Assembly: GCA_009885905.1 (NCBI GenBank)
Contig: VFJU01000368.1
Coordinates: 1-14,211, forward strand
DNA from: Verrucomicrobiota bacterium
Lineage (GTDB): Bacteria; Verrucomicrobiota; Verrucomicrobiia; Verrucomicrobiales; Akkermansiaceae
Length of the DNA: 14,211 nt
Direction of reading: 5' to 3'
Shown here: piece by piece, positions 1 through 5,961 of the stretch
Layout: each line of letters begins with the position of its first letter
How positions within the stretch are numbered: position 1 is the first letter of the stretch
The notes under the pieces: model-generated
What the model was told of the DNA's origin: nothing
What the model saw: the letters and a program-made list of their open reading frames with translations, nothing else
The model's database searches: none
Program-made: the position numbers and the translations under genes

Positions 1-128
1 GAATTCTGGTGGGCGAGACGACCACCCTCCTTGAGTCACGGCTGTGCCAGCCGCGTGCCGCGGCGCGGCCGACCTTAAAATGGTAGGGCTGACCCTCCGC
101 GGTCTGCCCACTTGTCGCCATCGGCGTG
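1..128 (+). repeat. Repeat module D-E, left copy
   Basis: Bases 1-40 match 774-813 at 37 of 40 positions, and bases 97-128 match 823-854 at 30 of 32 positions. In this left copy, 56 bases separate the two halves (41-96). In the right copy only nine bases do (814-822). One copy has therefore gained or lost an internal segment, which includes the sequence at 82-96 that also recurs inverted at 303-330. Confidence 0.75.
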
Positions 129-137
129 AATGGTTAC

Positions 138-229
138 GGCTCGGCGAGAGCACCTTATCAGGTAGGGTTCCACCTCCGGGGGAACCGGTGAAAGTGCAGC
201 AAACGATCGATACCAAGGGCGACGTTCCG
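138..229 (+). repeat. Repeat module A, copy 1
   Basis: This 92-bp module recurs at 559-650, offset by 421 bases with no gaps and about nine mismatches. It contains an inverted repeat, GGTTCC at 166-171 and GGAACC at 181-186, with a nine-base loop. A shorter relative of its first 15 bases occurs near 272-286. Confidence 0.8.
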
Positions 230-302
230 GCTTTTCTTGGGCTACACGTTCTCGTCTCTTTCGCCTGCGCTCTCGGCGAGAGCGCCCTACCTTTCATAGG
301 CT

Positions 303-330
303 CGGCCGACCACGGCGGGTCAGCCCTACC
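303..330 (-). repeat. Inverted partial copy of module E spacer
   Basis: The reverse complement of this segment matches 82-109 at 24 of 28 positions. The pair therefore forms a long-range inverted repeat enclosing module A copy 1, which could form a large cruciform or mark an inversion. Confidence 0.65.
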
Positions 331-343
331 GAGGGTGTGGCGT

Positions 344-382
344 GGAGCTCTTCCTGCGCAGGAGAAGAGAAAGAAGAGCTCC
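344..382. repeat. Hairpin C1 (GAGCTC-type stem)
   Basis: The arm GGAGCTCTTC at 344-353 is exactly complementary to GAAGAGCTCC at 373-382. The loop is purine-rich and itself contains CCTGCGCAGG. There is no following T run, so it does not look like a simple intrinsic terminator. Confidence 0.7.
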
Positions 383-432
383 GCCCCGCATGGAGCAGAG
401 CTCACATCCCCCGCTGGCGGCAGCAGAGCGTG

Positions 433-514
433 CCGCACTCAGGAGTGCGCGAAGCTCTGCTCGCGCCGACGGCAGCTCCGGCTCTGCCGGATGTGGCGCG
501 GAGCTCTTCCTGCG
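433..514 (+). repeat. Repeat module B, copy 1
   Basis: This 82-bp module matches 648-729 with only three mismatches. It holds three consecutive potential hairpins: a near-palindrome at 434-449, a GCGCGA/TCGCGC stem at 447-452 and 461-466, and a GGCAG/CTGCC stem at 471-475 and 484-488. Its right end runs into the first arm of hairpin C2. Confidence 0.85.
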
Positions 515-547
515 TGGTTGTGCCGTGAATGGAAAGAAGAAGAGCTC
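501..547. repeat. Hairpin C2 (GAGCTC-type stem)
   Basis: The arm GAGCTCTTC at 501-509 pairs with GAAGAGCTC at 539-547. The stem is kept although the 29-base loop differs completely from those of C1 and C3. That suggests the stem, rather than the loop, is the maintained part. Confidence 0.65.
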
Positions 548-558
548 GCCCTTTCATG

Positions 559-650
559 GGCTCGGCGAGAGCGCCTTATCAGGTAGGGTTCCACCTCCGG
601 GGGAACCGGCGAAAGGGGAGCGAACGACCGAGACCAGGGGCGACGCTCCG
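559..650 (+). repeat. Repeat module A, copy 2
   Basis: This is the ungapped second copy of 138-229. The GGTTCC/GGAACC hairpin is conserved at 587-592 and 602-607, while the last third of the module carries most of the differences. It abuts and slightly overlaps module B copy 2. Confidence 0.8.
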
Positions 651-729
651 CACTCCGGAGTGCGCGAAGCTCTGCTCGCGCCGATGGCAGCTCCGGCTCT
701 GCCGGATGCGGCGCGGAGCTCTTCCTGCG
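648..729 (+). repeat. Repeat module B, copy 2
   Basis: This copy is 82 bp with 79 identities to 433-514. Here the first hairpin is a perfect 16-bp palindrome, CGCACTCCGGAGTGCG at 649-664. The two other stems are conserved at an offset of 215 bases. Its right end contains the first arm of hairpin C3. Confidence 0.85.
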
Positions 730-756
730 CAGGAGAAGAGAAGAGGAAGAGCTCCG
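714..756. repeat. Hairpin C3 (GAGCTC-type stem)
   Basis: The arm CGGAGCTCTTCCT at 714-726 pairs perfectly with AGGAAGAGCTCCG at 744-756. This is the longest stem of the three (13 bp), with a 17-base loop. The loop begins like that of C1 and differs by small insertions. Confidence 0.7.
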
Positions 757-773
757 ATCCTGGCACCTATTTT

Positions 774-854
774 GAATTCTGGTGGGCGAGACTCCCACCC
801 TCCTTGAGTTACGCCTGATCCGCCGCGGTCGGCCCACTTATCGCCATCGGCGTG
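774..854 (+). repeat. Repeat module D-E, right (contracted) copy
   Basis: This is the second copy of the D-E module. It begins with the same GAATTCTGGTGGGCGAGAC as base 1 and ends with the CGCCATCGGCGTG that also ends the left copy. It lacks most of the spacer present in the left copy. It marks the right boundary of the repeat block, beyond which base composition becomes ordinary. Confidence 0.75.
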
Positions 855-856
855 CT

Positions 857-1153
857 AGGTGGAAGAATAGATGATCGATGAATGTCGATTTTTGGGGAAA
901 GATGGTGGGGTGCATGGGTTCAGTCGTTTTGTTAGAATACCAGCGCAGCCAAATAGGTGGTTGCCATGTTCCGATGAGCGCATTGATCATCCGTGCAAAG
1001 AAGCGAAAAATACATTTCGCGAGACGTGTGAAACCTCCGGACGACGGATGGATGTACGTGTTTAAAATAAGGATTGAAAAGCGCCCGATCACAGCAAACT
1101 TCCTAACGAATATCTAACAATCACCCAAATTTCAGCAAGATTTCGTCCTATCC
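857..1153. other. Gap with no supported gene
   Basis: Short frames exist on both strands here: 871-1065 and 878-1117 on plus, 838-1092 on minus. They overlap one another and I recognise none of their products. The plus frame at 871 has a GGAAG at 861-865, five bases upstream, which is a plausible ribosome site. That is the only positive evidence for a small 64-residue protein, and it is too little to call a gene. Confidence 0.5.
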
Positions 1154-1600
1154 ATGCTTACCCCCCAAACACTTGAACGCATCGTTGCGAGTGACATCAC
1201 TCCGCAGATCCGATACATCGCTCCATCTCATGTCCTCTTCCGTTTCCGCAGTCGGCCTCGGCCTCACGCCGCAAGGCACAGTCATTTGTCATGACCCGCA
1301 ACATCCACTTTACTCTGCCTTCGCTCAATCCGAGTGTGCTGCCCTCATCGCGCTCGGAGGTCATCCCGCCGACGCAAATGCCGACCCCGCTTCGCTGTAC
1401 TGGAAATCCATCGCCGACGTCCTGATCCGTACCCTCTGCCAAATTCCCGACGGTACGGATGCACGCCCAAACATCCCAACGCATGGGTTGTCACGGTGAC
1501 ATGACAAGTTCCTCAGCCGCTCCCTGATTGACGGCTTCAGCCAGGGCGGTTGCAAGCCGTCAGTGCCGGTGTCATTCTACTTGGCGCAATGCGCATTATT
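1154..1600 (+). pseudogene. Possible frame-broken coding remnant
   Basis: An ATG at 1154 opens a frame reading MLTPQTLERIVASDITPQI that stops at 1292-1294. A second frame, open over 1173-1499, continues with more protein-like sequence (for example LGLTPQGTVICHDPQ at about 1255-1300, then SLYWKSIADVLIRTLCQIPD). After the TGA at 1497-1499 that same frame stays open into the neighbouring gene's 3' end. The LTPQG and RTLCQIPD stretches faintly recall the N-terminal region of large SNF2/DEAD-type helicases from Verrucomicrobia, but this is memory-based and weak. One frameshift between about 1200 and 1250 plus a stop codon would explain the layout. It may equally be non-coding. Confidence 0.25.
1530..1561. 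other. Inverted repeat downstream of the cupin gene
   Basis: GACGGCTT at 1530-1537 pairs with AAGCCGTC at 1554-1561 around a 16-base loop. It lies 35 bases beyond the stop codon of the minus-strand cupin gene. No T run follows on either strand, so it could be a transcript-stabilising or factor-dependent terminator hairpin but is not a classic intrinsic terminator. Confidence 0.4.
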
Positions 1601-2201
1601 TTTTCCAATAGTTGTTAGCCGCCGCGATGGTGGCAAATTCAGCCGCCACGGTTTGCCCGATGGCAATCAGCATCGCCGGGTCTTCCGCGTAAATGGGCCG
1701 CAACCGCTCGCGGACTTTATCATCGGGTTGGGTGGCTTTGATGATCAAGCGGGCCATTTTTATCGCCAATTGCCGCCCCTCTTCCGGCGTACTGGTGATT
1801 AGCGAGTTGCCGGGGATCAATGAGTTCTTTGCTGCGGGCTTGGCCTTGAACTCCACGAGAACGATTTCCATTGGCTTGTCCCCGATGTTCTTCGGTAAAT
1901 GCGGCCCGGCCGCTAGGTGCTTCACCTCGCCCGCCTTGGCGTCAATCTCCGCCGATTTGCCGTCGGGCGTGGTAAATACTGCCTTCTGGTCGGTCAGAAA
2001 CACCGCCACGCTTTCCGGATGATCGTGCATGACAGATTTCTCGCCCGGCCCATAATTAATATGCAAGATCCGCACCTCATTGTTCTCAAACTCGACCTTG
2101 TAATGCTTTGCATCGACCTCGACCGGATCCTGCGCGCGCAGAATCAACGCGCCGCCTATCCATGCGACCCCAGTTAATAACGACAGTATGGCTTTTTTCA
2201 T
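1596..2201 (-). CDS. Exported cupin-domain protein
   Basis: This is a 201-residue protein with an N-terminal signal peptide: a basic start (MKK), a hydrophobic stretch over residues 4-21, and a probable cleavage near LRA-Q at 23-24. It should act outside the cytoplasm. Residues about 33-120 form a single cupin barrel. Motif 1 is seen as GPGEKSVMHDHPE with H59 and H61, and motif 2 as GPHLPKN with H101 and N105. The usual metal-binding Glu of motif 1 is not at its standard spacing, so metal binding and any dioxygenase or isomerase activity are uncertain. Residues 130-201 are predicted helical, resemble no domain I know, and are extra to a minimal cupin. The start is supported by AAGGAAAT just upstream, the clearest ribosome site in the window. 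The gene stands alone; substrate unknown. Confidence 0.85.
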   Translation of the reverse strand: MKKAILSLLTGVAWIGGALILRAQDPVEVDAKHYKVEFENNEVRILHINYGPGEKSVMHDHPESVAVFLTDQKAVFTTPDGKSAEIDAKAGEVKHLAAGPHLPKNIGDKPMEIVLVEFKAKPAAKNSLIPGNSLITSTPEEGRQLAIKMARLIIKATQPDDKVRERLRPIYAEDPAMLIAIGQTVAAEFATIAAANNYWKK

Positions 2202-2707
2202 ATGTAATTTCCTTTTTGTTGTTTATTCCTCACCGATCGGCGGAGATTATTTCGCCATTTGTGGCGGAAGGTTTACACGGGCGGATATTCCGCTTTTAGT
2301 TGGAATTGAAGTTACCATTCCATCATTACACCATGCGTATGCAGCTATTTGTTGATTGGCAAGGTTATTATTAGCCAGCGGCTCGGCTTGGATCATGCCC
2401 TTAACGGCGATCCAAGGCATGGGGTATTCCTGCCGGGTGGACCGGGATGAGTGCGCGGGATCAAGATTTACTGTAATTTGACTTGGCGAGATGATGTTGA
2501 GACTCGGACGACGCGTTCGGAGCGAATCATAAAAAAGCTTTTACGTTTATGGGGTGCTTCAATTCTTGCTGAAGCGAATCTTGGCATGCTTGCTCCGAGG
2601 GATGGTTTATGGATACCAAAGTTGCGGAAATGAATGGGATTTGGGTGGGTGATAATTGATTAAAAACAGGATTGCTCTGTGAGAAAGGATGCTGTGAAGT
2701 TTCTTGC
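2202..2707. other. Long intergenic gap between divergent genes
   Basis: This stretch should contain the promoters of the cupin gene (minus) and the aminopeptidase gene (plus). I see small inverted repeats: GCGGATATTCCGC at 2281-2293 followed by TTTT, and GCTTCA at 2556-2561 with TGAAGC at 2570-2575. The only frames of any length (2451-2633 plus, 2527-2787 minus) overlap each other and are unrecognised. No RNA gene, repeat copy from the left block or mobile element was seen. Confidence 0.6.
2651..2656 (+). promoter_or_regulatory. Candidate -10 box for the aminopeptidase gene
   Basis: GATAAT lies 51 bases before the chosen GTG start, in a locally AT-rich stretch. No good -35 box sits at 16-18 bases; TTGCGG at 2622-2627 is 23 bases away, which is too far. 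The call rests on the -10 match and position only. Confidence 0.2.
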
Positions 2708-3997
2708 GTGCGCTTTGAATCAATTTCCTCAGACTTTTTTACCCGCAATCGTGAAAACCTGCGGAGCTTGTTGAAGCCGAATAGCATGGTGATTCTGCAC
2801 TCGAACGATATTTATCCCACGAATGCTGACGGGACTTTGCCATTTAAACAGAACAGCGATTTGTTCTACCTAACGGGCGTGGATCAAGAGGAGACCGTTT
2901 TGGTTTTAATGCCAGATGCGGTGGATCCCAAGGAGCGTGAAATTCTTTTTGTCAAGGAAACCAGCGAACTGATCGCGGTGTGGGAGGGTGAAAAGTTGAC
3001 GAAGGAGCAAGCCCGTGCGGCGACAGGGATCGAGCACGTCGAGTGGTCACATGGCTTTTATGGATTTCTCCATCGCATGGTTCCACAAGTGGACAATATT
3101 TATCTCGCGACCAACGAGCACCTCCGCGCCAGCGTGGCCGTAGAAACCCGCAACGCCCGCTTTATCAAAGAGTGCCAGCTGCGCTACCCCTTGCACCGCT
3201 ATGAGCGTCTTGCGCCTCTGCTGCACCGTTTGAGAATCACCAAGGACGGGGAGGAAATCAAGATGCTCCAGCAGGCGTGTGATATCACCGAGGCAGGCTT
3301 TCGTAGGACGCTGGGATTCATCAAACCCGGCGTGGGTGAATGGGAAATCGAGGCCGAGTTCCTGCACGAGTTTGTTCGTCGTGGTTCTCGTGGATTTGCC
3401 TACGCACCGATTGTCGGTACGGGGAAAAACGCCTGCGTGCTTCACTACATGGAAAATAACAAGATCTGCCAAGACGGTGATCTGGTCTTGATGGACGTGG
3501 CGGCAGAATATGCGGGCTGGGCTTCTGATTTGACGAGGACGGTTCCAGTGAATGGTAAGTTTACCAAGCGTCAGCGTGATGTTTATAACGCCGTTTTGCG
3601 CGTATTCCGTGGAGCGAATGAAATTTTGCGGCCGGGCAACACGCTGCTCGCCTATCAGAAGCAAGTCATCGAGTTGATGGAGGAGGAACTGATTGGGCTG
3701 GGGCTTTTCACTGCCAAGGAAGCGAAGGAACAAGGTCCTGAAAAAGCGTTAGTTAAAAAATATTATATGCACGGCACATCGCACCACCTCGGGCTTGATG
3801 TTCACGACGTGGCGCCGCCGCATGAGCCATTTGCGGAGGGGATGGTCTTTACGATCGAGCCGGGAATTTATATCCGAGAAGAGGCGATGGGTGTTCGGTT
3901 AGAAAATGATTTTCTAATCGGTAAGGATTCGAATTTTGATCTCATGGGTAAGATCCCGATCGAGACTGAAGAGATCGAGTCTTTGATGCATCGATGA
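2708..3997 (+). CDS. pepP: Xaa-Pro aminopeptidase (M24B, PepP type)
   Basis: This cytoplasmic metallopeptidase releases an N-terminal residue that precedes proline. From the GTG at 2708 it is 429 residues, close to the roughly 440 of E. coli PepP. The N-terminal aminopeptidase-P domain (about 1-170) contains NADGTLPFKQNSDLFYLTG, typical of this branch. The C-terminal pita-bread domain has all five metal ligands: D263 and D274 (MDVAAEYAGWASDLTRT), H359 (HGTSHHLGLDVHD), E384 (FTIEPG) and E399 (VRLEND). The frame is open back to a TTG at 2672, but that adds a Cys-rich stretch foreign to the family. The GTG gives a family-like start (VRFESISSDFF) with GAAG eight bases upstream. Its stop overlaps the ATG of a nine-codon mini-ORF leading to punA. 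Confidence 0.93.
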   Translation: MRFESISSDFFTRNRENLRSLLKPNSMVILHSNDIYPTNADGTLPFKQNSDLFYLTGVDQEETVLVLMPDAVDPKEREILFVKETSELIAVWEGEKLTKEQARAATGIEHVEWSHGFYGFLHRMVPQVDNIYLATNEHLRASVAVETRNARFIKECQLRYPLHRYERLAPLLHRLRITKDGEEIKMLQQACDITEAGFRRTLGFIKPGVGEWEIEAEFLHEFVRRGSRGFAYAPIVGTGKNACVLHYMENNKICQDGDLVLMDVAAEYAGWASDLTRTVPVNGKFTKRQRDVYNAVLRVFRGANEILRPGNTLLAYQKQVIELMEEELIGLGLFTAKEAKEQGPEKALVKKYYMHGTSHHLGLDVHDVAPPHEPFAEGMVFTIEPGIYIREEAMGVRLENDFLIGKDSNFDLMGKIPIETEEIESLMHR

Positions 3998-4023
3998 GCA
4001 TCACGATTACTATCCAACCATGA
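3994..4023 (+). other. Nine-codon mini-ORF linking pepP and punA
   Basis: The ATG at 3994-3996 overlaps the pepP stop (ATGA). The mini-ORF encodes MSITITIQP and stops at TGA 4021-4023, which in turn overlaps the punA ATG at 4020-4022 (again ATGA). It has no ribosome site of its own. It could pass ribosomes from pepP to punA by termination-reinitiation; this is inference from the overlaps. Confidence 0.4.
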
Positions 4024-4763
4024 TTGGAATCGTATTGGGATCTGGGCTAGGAACATTGGCCGAGGCCGTCGTGGTTGAGCGCGAAGTTTCATTTCCAGAC
4101 GCCGGTTTACCCGACTCCTCGGTGCTGGGTCATGAGGGGAAATTCGTTTTTGGAAAACTCGGTGGTAGGTCCATTGTTTTGATGAAAGGCCGACTGCATC
4201 TTTACGAAGGCTACGACCCGCGTCTCGTCACCGCCGGTGTGCGCTGGATGGTGGCGCAGGGGGTAACAAAAATTATTCTAACCAACGCGGCCGGTACCTT
4301 GAATCGTGAGTTTATTCCCGGCACGTGGATGATGCTCAGCGACCACCTCAATCTAACTGGCACCTCGCCGCTTCAAGGCGCGGATTTCATCGACCTGTCG
4401 GTTGCCTACGACGCCGACTGGCGGAGCGAATTCCGCGCGGCGGCGGTGTCCTCTGGGATGGTACTTCATGAAGGCGTTTATGCTGGACTGCGCGGTCCCC
4501 AATACGAAACCCCTGCGGAAATCCGTATGTTAGCTACGCTTGGTGCCGATGCGGTGGGCATGAGTACTGTTCTGGAAACCATCCAAGCCCGTTCGCTCAA
4601 GATCCCTGTCGTCGCCTTTTCCTGCCTGACGAATTGGGCCGCCGGCATCACTCAAGCGCAACTTGACCACCGCGAAGTCCTTGAGACCGGCAAGCAAGCC
4701 GCGCAGGCGATGATCTGCTTGTTAGCGCAGGTGCTTGGCGAGCGAAGCGGAGCACGAAATTAA
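4020..4763 (+). CDS. punA: Purine nucleoside phosphorylase, trimeric class
   Basis: The enzyme splits inosine or guanosine with phosphate into base and ribose-1-phosphate in cytoplasmic purine salvage. Family residues are present. The phosphate site has GSGLG (S8) and GRLHLYEGY (R58, H60). TNAAG is at 88-92. The purine-site glutamate is E167 in YETPAE. GMSTV carries M181, LTN has N205, and DHREV has H217. This pattern fits the high-specificity trimeric class rather than hexameric DeoD. At 247 residues it lacks about 25 N-terminal residues that precede the phosphate loop in most relatives. In frame upstream the only codons before a stop (3984-3986) include no ATG, GTG or TTG, so ATG 4020 is forced. 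No Shine-Dalgarno is visible, and translation probably depends on coupling to pepP. Confidence 0.92.
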   Translation: MIGIVLGSGLGTLAEAVVVEREVSFPDAGLPDSSVLGHEGKFVFGKLGGRSIVLMKGRLHLYEGYDPRLVTAGVRWMVAQGVTKIILTNAAGTLNREFIPGTWMMLSDHLNLTGTSPLQGADFIDLSVAYDADWRSEFRAAAVSSGMVLHEGVYAGLRGPQYETPAEIRMLATLGADAVGMSTVLETIQARSLKIPVVAFSCLTNWAAGITQAQLDHREVLETGKQAAQAMICLLAQVLGERSGARN

Positions 4764-4795
4764 TTTTCTCCGGTAAGAAGTTGCAGACTGATGTG

Positions 4796-4848
4796 AATCA
4801 TCCGAATGAATTTCGGTTCGCCAGGTTCTCTAGTTCGGATAGATGATT
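4796..4848. terminator. Inverted repeat between convergent punA and hemW
   Basis: AATCATCCGAA at 4796-4806 is complementary to TTCGGAT-AG-ATGATT at 4834-4848, apart from a two-base bulge. A smaller alternative stem, CCGAA/TTCGG, lies at 4802-4816. It sits about 30 bases beyond the punA stop and about 20 bases beyond the hemW stop, so it could end both transcripts. There is no good T run, so it is only a candidate. Confidence 0.35.
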
Positions 4849-4869
4849 GAGGTCTACAGGCAATTGTTT

Positions 4870-5955
4870 CTAAACCAATTCTGCAGCGATGGGATCGACG
4901 AGGGCGCGTCCGTGGTGGATGAGGATGAGCCGGTTTCCATCGATCCGGGCGAGTTTTTCATCTGCCAGTGTACGAGCGCGGGCGACACTGTCTGGGCTGA
5001 GGAGGTCAAGGGAAATGCCATCTTTGGTGCGCAGGCCGAGGGCGATGCGTTCGAGGCGACGGGCTTCGTCGTCGAGGTTCTCTGATTCCGTTAGCGCGTT
5101 ACCGATGGATGTGACTTGTGTCACATATCGAGCGGTGTCTGAGATATTTTTCCAACGAATATTGTCTAATGTGGAGACTGCGGAGGGTCCGAGACCGAGG
5201 TAGTCTTCGCCGCGCCAGTAGCCTTGGTTGTGAGCGGAATGGTGACCGGGCGTGGCGTAGTTAGAAGTTTCGTAGTGGTCGAATCCAGCGTCTGTTAGGA
5301 GGTCGTCCGCGAGGTGAAAAAACTCTGCATCGTGATCTTCATTTTCGCGCATTTCACCGCGGCGGAGGGATTCGAAAAAGGCGGTGTCTTCTTCGTAGGT
5401 GAGATTGTAGGCGGAAATGTGGTCGGGCCGTAGGGCGATGGCGTGGCGTAGGGTGGCTTCCCAGTCGGCTTTAGACTGACCGGGGATTGAAAACATTAAG
5501 TCGATATTAACCGATGGAATGCCGGCTTCTCGAAGAATGCTAACAGCATTGCTGGCTTGTGCGACCGTGTGTTCGCGGCCGAGGGTTTTGAGGACGTGAG
5601 GGGTAAATGACTGGACGCCTAACGAAATACGGGTGACGCCGAGTTCGCGGAAGAGACGAGCCTTGACGGTATCGAAGGTGGCGGGGTTTGCCTCGAGCGT
5701 GACTTCCTCGAGTTTGGAAAAATCGATGGTGGCATGTAGCGCCGCAAAGAGTTGGGTGAGGTGGGTGGGTGAAAGCATGCTGGGCGTACCGCCGCCTAGG
5801 TAAAGGGTGCGAGGATTTTCCGTCATTCGAGATTTCGCCTCAGCGGTGATAGCACTAACAAAAGATCCGATCGATGTGTCGCCCGGTGTGTGCTTGTAAA
5901 ACGAGCAATAGGGGCAAATGCGATGACAGAAGGGGATGTGGAGATAGAGCAGCAT
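4870..5955 (-). CDS. hemW: HemW-type radical SAM protein
   Basis: At 361 residues this is a little shorter than typical HemW. The radical SAM cluster motif is at the very start, YLHIPFCHRICPYCSFYK, with C10, C14 and C17 binding a 4Fe-4S cluster. It has the SAM-binding GGGTPS at 54-59 and the HemW signature HNQGYW at 242-247. The family is often annotated as oxygen-independent coproporphyrinogen III oxidase, but HemW proteins bind haem and are viewed as haem chaperones, so I avoid the oxidase name. It starts six bases after the panB stop on the same strand, with no clear ribosome site, so it is probably translated from the panB transcript. It ends facing punA. Confidence 0.92.
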   Translation of the reverse strand: MLLYLHIPFCHRICPYCSFYKHTPGDTSIGSFVSAITAEAKSRMTENPRTLYLGGGTPSMLSPTHLTQLFAALHATIDFSKLEEVTLEANPATFDTVKARLFRELGVTRISLGVQSFTPHVLKTLGREHTVAQASNAVSILREAGIPSVNIDLMFSIPGQSKADWEATLRHAIALRPDHISAYNLTYEEDTAFFESLRRGEMRENEDHDAEFFHLADDLLTDAGFDHYETSNYATPGHHSAHNQGYWRGEDYLGLGPSAVSTLDNIRWKNISDTARYVTQVTSIGNALTESENLDDEARRLERIALGLRTKDGISLDLLSPDSVARARTLADEKLARIDGNRLILIHHGRALVDPIAAELV

Positions 5956-5961
5956 TTCTGA

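Larger units (their letters stand above)
1..856. repeat. Composite block of imperfect direct and inverted repeats
   Basis: This GC-rich, gene-free block is built from at least five repeated modules in the order D1-E1-A1-(inverted E)-C1-B1/C2-A2-B2-C3-D2-E2. D is 1-40 and 774-813. E is 97-128 and 823-854, with a partial inverted copy at 303-330. A is 138-229 and 559-650. B is 433-514 and 648-729. C is a hairpin at 344-382, 501-547 and 714-756. Most modules contain internal inverted repeats, so the DNA or its transcript could fold extensively. Open frames on both strands are rich in Arg, Ser, Ala and Gly, overlap each other and resemble no protein I know, so I treat them as chance. The left end lies outside the window, so the full unit is unknown. 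It resembles the REP-like intergenic repeats of some bacteria; I see no transposase. Confidence 0.8.

Noticed and set aside
44..837. Several open frames on both strands inside the repeat block, up to 180 residues
   Set aside because: They overlap one another on both strands, follow the repeat modules, have low-complexity Arg/Ser/Ala-rich products and match no family; GC-rich DNA with few stops explains them.
1..856. CRISPR array
   Set aside because: Repeat modules are long, imperfect and unevenly spaced, with no uniform spacers and no cas genes nearby.
1..856. Insertion sequence or integron attC array
   Set aside because: No transposase or integrase frame, no clear terminal inverted repeats with target duplication, and no attC-type core sites.
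1563..2022. Plus-strand frames opposite the cupin gene
   Set aside because: The minus-strand product has a signal peptide, cupin motifs and a ribosome site; these are shadows.
2672..2707. TTG start for pepP
   Set aside because: It adds a Cys-rich stretch foreign to the family; GTG 2708 gives a typical N-terminus and a better-placed ribosome site.
3047..3733. 228-residue minus-strand frame inside pepP
   Set aside because: pepP carries every metal ligand on the plus strand; the antisense product is unrecognisable.
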